A program made the position numbers and the translations under genes. Below, piece by piece: positions 57,943 to 64,000 of a stretch of DNA of 64,000 nt; position 1 is the first letter of the stretch; every line of letters begins with the position of its first letter. Under the pieces are notes generated by a model. That model had not been told where the DNA came from and searched no databases. It worked only from the letters and a program-made list of their open reading frames with translations. Origin of the DNA: Termitomyces sp. T153 (taxonomy: Eukaryota; Basidiomycota; Agaricomycetes; Agaricales; Lyophyllaceae); contig JACKQL020000084.1 of assembly GCA_018296165.2 (NCBI GenBank), positions 62,001 through 126,000 on the forward strand. The letters run 5' to 3'.

Positions 57943-59532
57943 ATGCCAGGTACAGCTCTTCTGGAAACTCCTCGCCACATTCCTCCCCCTCCAACAAAGG
58001 CAAATTGCGAGAGTCATTTAATTCGATTCACTTGATTTGTAGCTGATAAGAGATCTCAGTGGACTTCGCAGACCTAGCTATCATCGATCTTGCCAAATTT
58101 GCCACCCCCGAAGGAAAGGCTGAGCTCGTCAGGGATGTATGCAATGCGATGAATACCATCGGTTTCTTCTACGTTATCAATCATGGATACAGTCAAGAAC
58201 AGGTCTTTTTACTCTAGTTGATTTGCTAAGACCTAATGGTTTCTATTTGGAAGACCCGACGGATGTTTGATATTGCTGAACTCCCTTTTACCGTCGGCGA
58301 GGAGGAAAAACAAAAATATGTCGCCAAAATACAGGAGGTCGGGAGTTACCAAGGATACAAGCTACGTCAATTCTGGGTGTGTCTCTACTCAAGATTTGGA
58401 CGCATGCTCAAGTTATTGAGGCGTAACCCACTAGCACATCGACGCCGGTGTCCGTGATCAGATCGAGCACTACAACTGTAGGCGCCGCCCGTTTAACAGA
58501 AGCTCCGAATATTGAAAATTCTCTTCTATAGTCCATACCGACGTAACTTTGAAAGAACATCCAGAAGCTTTGCGGCCGTTCTTGCCGGAGATCGACGGTT
58601 TTGTGCGACATAACTATTTCAATATCCTTCTTCCACTTTTTAGGTACAGAATAATGATTATGTGACGATTTCACTGAGAAAATGCCCCAGGTTGCTTGCT
58701 CTTGGTCTCGAACTTCCTGAAGAGACTTTCGTGGAGAAAAGCACTCTGGCGTCTCCATTGTCAGACACATATTGTATGGTCTTTCACCTTATCAACTTCG
58801 TCTATTCTTACTAAACGTCTTGTCAGTCCGATTCATGAAATAGTAAGTAGATACATTTCGATAGTCACTTTGAAAACAATCCGACCCAATGATGCAAGTT
58901 ACCCGCGATCATCTGAAGACGAAGAGAAGACGAAAAATGTCTGGTTGAAGGGTCACACAGGTAGCAACACAATCGTGTCATTCTTACATTCTCATGTACC
59001 ACTGCTCAAATCGTCAATCGTAGATAGTGGAGCTTTGACTCTTCTATGGAGTCAGCCAGTTTCAGCATTACAAATCCGCACTACGGACGGGGAGTGGAAA
59101 TGGGTCAAACATATTGATAACGCTTTGGTACAACGAACATGATAACTTATCGTCGCTGGCAAGGATCTCGCTGACGACAGAATCTAGGTCGTCAATGCAG
59201 GAGACAGTCTCGAGTTTCTATCGGGCGGTTTCTACAAGGCCACAATCCATCGTGTGCACCAACCACCCCCAGATCAACGAAACCTTACTCGCCTAGGCGT
59301 TTTCTATTTCTCGTTGTTTGACGATGATGTGAAGCTTCTTCCTCTCGTGCGGAGCCCTGTTCTTCAACGTGTTGGAATCACCCGGAGGATGGACGATGAG
59401 CTTGCTCCAACAGCCGGAGTATACAGGAAGGCTAGGATCTCTTCCTACGGACAGACTTCCTTAAAGGAGGGAAAGGATAAGGGAGTAGAAGAGGAGGAAA
59501 TCGCAGGGGTAGTTATTCGGCACTATAACTGA
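57943..59532 (+). CDS. 2-oxoglutarate / Fe(II) oxygenase, isopenicillin N synthase-like
   Basis: Ten exons give an unbroken 364-residue protein: 57,943-57,999; 58,053-58,202; 58,254-58,376; 58,435-58,477; 58,532-58,643; 58,691-58,773; 58,827-58,842; 58,899-58,960; 59,024-59,127; 59,188-59,532. The N-terminal domain shows IDLAKFATPEGKAE and GFFYVINHGYS, as in the DIOX_N family. The catalytic jelly roll has the Fe(II) ligands His and Asp in GHTDSGALTLLWSQPVSALQ, the distal His in KATIHRV, and the Arg that holds 2-oxoglutarate in TRLGVFYF. Such soluble enzymes hydroxylate or oxidise small molecules; the substrate is unknown. Exon 7 is only 16 bases. Intron 1 would have a GC donor (AAG|GCAAAT), and its exact ends are the least certain part. 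All catalytic residues are present and CG is normal, so it is probably active. It stands alone in a small island between repeat blocks. Confidence 0.9.
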
Positions 59533-60190
59533 CTGGACGTAACCAATTGTAATGGGTACTGGCAATGTATGACTTCGGGTTCCGCCCTCCTCACCTGCAT
59601 CACCCAACGTTTTTGATATTGTTAGGAGGGTTCATGTCGAGTAAACACTACTCTACAGTCGCCGTCGGAGTTCCCGCATGCTAGTTCTCCACGTGAATGT
59701 TATATTCTCTGGACACAGTTTTCAAAACCATGTGTCAACCTCCCTCTGATATCGCTCGGGCCTTACTATGGTTTTATCCGCTTCGGCTTCGAGCTTTCGA
59801 AAACTCATAATTAGCAACTACATAACTATCGAGAAGTGATGTATAATGTTATTCGTCTGCTGCTAAAAACTTCTACTTACTATCCGGGTTCAAGCCTGCT
59901 TTCTTTACGGATATACACAAACTCCATGTTAGAATCACAAGAATACCCGAATCATATCAGTTTCGAACGACTTACCGGTCCTCTCAAAAAGATTGTCTCT
60001 GCACGAAGCGCGAAGATGACGACATGTTACAAAACATGCGCCGAATACTCGATGATTTTGCAGAAGGCAGCATGCAACGAAGTTATTTGAGGTGCTTCAA
60101 ACGTGTGATGTCGAAAGAGCAGTCCCTCCCTTACATGTGCTCCTGCACATTAAGGCTTTCCTCTCCGTACAAATCCTAATCTTCTTAAAG
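59533..60190. other. Downstream region of the oxygenase gene
   Basis: CG-normal, no gene recognised. An 84-codon frame at 59,836-60,090 has no motif. CG disappears from about 60,190. Confidence 0.35.
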
Positions 60191-60197
60191 AACGCTG

Positions 60198-60370
60198 TTG
60201 AGAACTCAGAATGCTGCCTTTGATGGTGTTGAGATTCATGCTGCAAATGGCTATCTCATCAAACAGTTCCTTCAAAGTGGCAGCAATCAAAGATCTGGCA
60301 AATACAGGGGAAGTATTGAGGCTCATCGCAAGTTTGGACTAGATGTGGCTGATGTGGTTTTTTTTTTAAT
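60198..60370 (+). pseudogene. Old Yellow Enzyme-type flavin oxidoreductase fragment
   Basis: The reading AAFDGVEIHAANGYLIKQFL, continued by SGSNQRSGKYRGSIEAHRKF and LDVADVV, matches the conserved FDGVEIHxANGYLxxQFL core of NADH:flavin oxidoreductases of the OYE family, which contains active-site and FMN-binding residues. Only this one segment of about 55 residues remains; no start, no other domain, and CG is gone. It is a relic. Confidence 0.8.
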
Positions 60371-60604
60371 TCCTAGACCCATTGGGGATATGCCCTATGT
60401 CAGGTACTACTACTGCACTACAGTCTGTACGTGCATCGCCTGTTGTAAGTAAGTCGTATGTAACTAGTTGGGTGACACTGCATGAACACCTGTGTTGCAC
60501 CTGGAATTGGGCTTGAGTCCAAATTATGCCTATGTGAGGCCTATCTGTACGTACATTAAAAATTAAGTGTTAGCATACTGAAGGCCACAGCATCTGTTCA
60601 TGAG

Positions 60605-62240
60605 TTGTCTCTACTGCTTCTTTTTCTTTCTCTTAGGCCAATTGGGGTCGCCACCTACCTCTGAGGTAATTGTCAGGTCTCCATAGGATCTCTGGAATTG
60701 TCTCGTTGTGTGAATGTACTTGAATAGGGCTCTCATTGCATTTGGATCACTTAGGAGGGTGCTGAGGGCATCAGGCTCAGGTCTAACCATCTTGTGGAGT
60801 TTGTGGCGGTGTCTCTCATACGCCTGGCAATCTAGTAGGTAGTGGCTGACTGTCTTGGCACCATTGCCACATGCGGTGCATGTGGGCAAGTCTGCTTTCT
60901 GGATGCAGTGCAGGTATTGGTTGAGGGGGCAATGCCCTGTGCAGAGTTGAACTAGCAGTGCAGCATGCTTGTGTGGGAGGTCTGCCAACAGCATGACTAT
61001 CCCTCTGGTCTTTGGCATGTCAGGGTCTATTGCCTTGGTCCTCTTGAACCTTGGTAATTTCTTGATGTGCCTCTCCACTGCTTGTCTTCATGCTTTTTTG
61101 TGCCATGCTACAATTGCTCCCTTGGACTTGGGAAGTGGTTTCTTTAGGAGTTTCAGATTGCCCAAGTTTGTCTCCTTGCCCTCAGCCACTTTCTTGGCCT
61201 CTGCATCTGCACATGTGTTGCCCTTGATCCCTTTGTGCCCCATTGTCCAGTATATCCCTATGTTCATGTTTGAGTCAATTGCTTTGATCCTTTAGATTCC
61301 TTCCCTAAACCCATCAATGAGGTAACATCCCATTCCCAGCCCTGCATCTTGAAGGGTGAGCAGCCCTGCCTGGTTGTCTGTGGCTAGCACAATTTCCCTT
61401 GCCATTTCCAGCCCCTTCCTCTTCATCTCCTTCAGCTCTTGCCTCAACAGCTCCATTCCCTTCAAACACTGTGTGATCCCTCTCTGACCCTAAACACTTC
61501 CTCATCACCTTTTCCCTCTGATATCCTCAGAACAGTACTACCACCATGCCTATCCTTCCCTTGTATCCTAATCCATCTGTATAAATCCTGATGTCTGGGT
61601 TGTTCATCCACTCCCTCTCAATTACCTCATCCACAGACCCATGAATTGTCACCTGCACAGGGCACCTCCAGTTTGGTCCTCTTTGTATGACATTGATTGT
61701 TTTGACATTTTCTGGGTGTTTGCCAAATGCTCATAGGATGTAATGCAGTGGCACACAGTGCCTCTGTACAAGGCTGGCTGCTCACCTTGCTTGTTTGTAT
61801 AGAGGGTGGGTCTCTGTCAGGGTGGCTATTCTTGCTGCTGCTTTAACACAGGGCTTCTGTATCCTCATGTCAATAGGTAAGAAGCCTGCATGCACATCCA
61901 ATAGGTCACCTGGCATGATTCTCAACACCCCCAGAGCCTGTATTGCTCCTAACCTCTGGACTCATCCTAACTTGGCCTTGAAGCTCTGGGATCCCTTCAG
62001 CATCCTGCTTTCTACCTCCACATCCAGCCTGCACCAAACATCTGCTGCATACAGCATTGCTGGCACCACTCACCCCTTGTACAAGCACCTCACCAGTGTA
62101 CCCACCACTCCTCCATTTGCCCTCACCAATCACCTCATCTGCATCATGATTGTTGTCTCCTTTCCTGCACATGCACTGCATGTTCCTTGAACCTCAGCTC
62201 TTGATCAATCAGCACACCTAGAAACTTGTGCACAGCTGCC
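60605..62240 (-). pseudogene. LINE (non-LTR) retrotransposon relic: RT thumb, RNase H, zinc knuckle
   Basis: Minus strand from 62,240: the RT thumb and connection (LVQGV, VCSRCLVQAGC, GVLRIMPGDLLDVHAGFLPI, HPLYKQA), then RNase H from about 61,600 (IRIYTDGLGYKGRIGMVVV, LATDNQAGLLTLQDAG, WTMGHKGIKGNTCADAEAKK), then the C-terminal zinc knuckle CTACGNGAKTVSHYLLDC at about 60,900. The frame from 61,078 to 60,611 is open for 155 codons, but upstream parts are broken. The 5' side is cut by the LTR at 62,244. It belongs to the RNase H-bearing fungal LINE group. A clear poly-A or 3' tail was not located. Confidence 0.85.
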
Positions 62241-62243
62241 CCC

Positions 62244-62981
62244 TGTCATGACCTGCTCCCTGGACCCCTGACCTTGTTCACAACCTGCTCACTTCCCCAG
62301 AGCACCCCCTGACAACCTGTTGAACTCCCCCAACCTTTGTCCACCTTCTGCACCCACTCTGGGTAACTCCAACACTTCTCCAGCAAACCCCAATGCCCCC
62401 CTGGCTAACTCCAATGCCTTCCCTGAAGCTGTCAATGCTTCCCCTGACTCTCCTGAACCCCTGGGACCCTCCCCCACTGTTCCTGACTCTGGCATGCTGC
62501 ACCAACTCATTTCCCTAGTTTGCCTGACCCACCCTGGAGCATCATGACAACTCCAGGATGGCCCAAATCCTCAATTGATCCTATCAGAATATCACTGCAG
62601 CCTGTCCCCTGATCACAACCAACACCTGTCAACTCAGCATGGCTCTGATGAGCTCTACCACCACATCCACTGTCCCCTGGAGCTCTCCAGTAGTCAGTAT
62701 ATAAGTTGTAGAGTAGCACCTTGTACTCTAGTCTTGATATTGCCTTACCTGATGTGTTTCTGATTGTTTCTGTCTTGTGTTTCATGTTCCATGTTCCATT
62801 TCCCTTTCTCTCAGTCTCCCAGTTTTCTCTCAGTCTCCCAGTCTTGTCTTGTCTCTATTTCCATTATTGTTTTGTATCTCTGCTCGAATCTATTTTTGTT
62901 CTCATCTCAATCTCATCTTGACTCTGTCTTGTCTCATTTGACTCCATTTCCATTATTGTGTTCGAGTCCTTTCAACCTTAA
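62244..62981 (+). repeat. LTR (family 1), plus orientation, cut by the next LTR
   Basis: Begins TGTCATGACCTGCTCCC, with GTATATAAG at about 62,697 and GTCTTGATATTG at about 62,733. It stops at 62,981, in the middle of the LTR, where an inverted LTR begins. CG is nearly absent. The rest of this LTR is expected beyond the window edge. Confidence 0.85.
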
Positions 62982-64000
62982 TGTTAGGTTCTGCTGACCA
63001 CAGGGGCTCAGATACACTGGAGAAGTCCTTACTAGGCAGACGTGATTCCCTGCACTGACAACTGGGCACTCAGAGGTATTCCAAACACGGGGGACTTGTG
63101 AGGATAGCCAGGGGAAATTGATCCAAGCAAGTCTGGAGAGGTCTGGAGGAGTAGAGGATGAGTTGCAGGGAAGGGGGACAGGCTTGGCAGGGTTCAGGCA
63201 TAAGTCCATGTGTGAGTATTGTGGGTATGGAGGAGGCGGAGGCTACGCGGATGACAGGAGCGGAGCTGGAGTTCTAATGGGGGATCAACAGGGGTTGATG
63301 GGGTTTGGAGCCAAGTGTATAGCAGGGTCCGGGGTTGGTAACGAGTGTCGGAGGTTCGTAATCATAACTGCAGAGTTTGTGAGGATGTTATGGTCGAGAG
63401 GGCTTGGACACAATAGACAGAATCAAACGGGATGAGATGGAGTCAAACAAAACAAGACAAAGACGAGATGAAAATGAGAATAGATTCAGGCGGAGACACG
63501 GAATGATAACAAAAAGATAACAGAACAGAGATGAGATAAGACCGGGAGACTGAGAATAAGGAAAACAAGACATGGGACACAAAACATGAGAAGAAACAAT
63601 CAGGAACACATCAGGAAAGGCTGGTACATAGGGAAGTAGGTAATCTCCAGACTAGAGTATGAGGAGCTACTCTATGTCTTATATACTGACTACTGGAGAG
63701 CTTTGAGGACGTCAGCTGTGGTGGCGGGGCTTGGCGGAGTTGATGGGTGTCGCTTATGACCAGAGGGCGGGCCGCGTTGATATGTTGATGGGATCAATTG
63801 TGACGTGGTCTGTTCTGAGGTTGTTGTGATACCCCAGGATAAGTTGGGGGAGCCAGGGTGTTGAGTTGATGACATGTAATGGGGTCAGGCATGGCGGGGG
63901 AGTGGTCCCAGGGGCTCAGGAAGTTCAGGGGAAGTGCCGGCGGCTGTGGGGAAGATGTCAGAGTTGGCTAGGAGGCCATCAGAGTTAGCTGAGAATGTGT
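62982..64000 (-). repeat. LTR (family 1), minus orientation, runs off the window
   Basis: Begins TGTTAGGTTCTGCTGACC at 62,982, in the middle of the previous LTR; the five bases before it are CTTAA. It contains about two 19-base repeat units near 63,535 and CTTATATA near 63,678. It keeps many CG sites, so it is younger than its host LTR. Its end lies beyond 64,000. Confidence 0.85.

Overview
The window is eukaryotic and looks like a filamentous basidiomycete (Agaricomycete) genome. The two best host genes are split by many 44-80 bp GT-AG introns. The protein families fit a mushroom: GRGGAGN-repeat DUF3602 proteins, an isopenicillin N synthase-like oxygenase, NB-ARC/TPR relics, chromodomain Ty3/gypsy elements and a LINE with RNase H. 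No prokaryotic gene organisation is present.

The dominant signal is a patchwork of CpG content. Old transposon blocks (about 1-18,985; 26,900-29,100; 41,700-48,360; 49,525-56,990; 60,190-62,980) have almost no CG, with TG or CA in its place. Gene islands (about 18,985-26,700; 29,110-34,500; 56,990-60,190) and young LTR copies (35,661-41,696; 48,360-49,524) keep CG. This is the footprint of transposon CpG methylation followed by deamination.

Layout. 1-4,787: a Ty3/gypsy pol relic (RT plus RNase H, minus strand) split by a solo LTR with a GTGCA duplication, then two more LTRs. 5,180-6,480: an unrecognised decayed coding region. 7,580-15,990: a nearly complete old Ty3/gypsy element (minus strand, AGTAG duplications). 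It has gag, RT, integrase with GPY/F module, and an antisense coiled-coil gene at its 3' end that is split by another GTGCA-flanked solo LTR. 18,985-26,700: a gene island with two DUF3602 genes (20,225-21,525; 24,018-24,976). 25,240-35,590: a segmental duplication carrying two broken multi-pass membrane protein genes. 35,661-41,696: a young composite element (AATCC duplications) in which a non-autonomous Ty3/gypsy copy sits inside an inverted LTR and carries a nearly intact, spliced antisense coiled-coil gene. 42,640-44,800: an NB-ARC/TPR pseudogene interrupted by another chromovirus fragment. 48,360-49,524: a young solo LTR (GTAGG duplication). 49,575-50,945: an AT-rich block, probably mitochondrial DNA with nad6. 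54,715-56,006: a tandem array of decayed, intron-bearing tRNA-Asn(GTT) copies. 57,943-59,532: an intact ten-exon 2OG-Fe(II) oxygenase gene. 60,198-62,240: an Old Yellow Enzyme fragment and a LINE 3' end. 62,244-64,000: two abutting LTRs in opposite orientation.

The most interesting system is the LTR family itself. Its putative first 11 transcribed bases are complementary to the site just inside the 5' LTR, which points to Tf1-type self-priming. It also carries a spliced antisense coiled-coil gene reading away from the 3' LTR, present in two copies of very different age.
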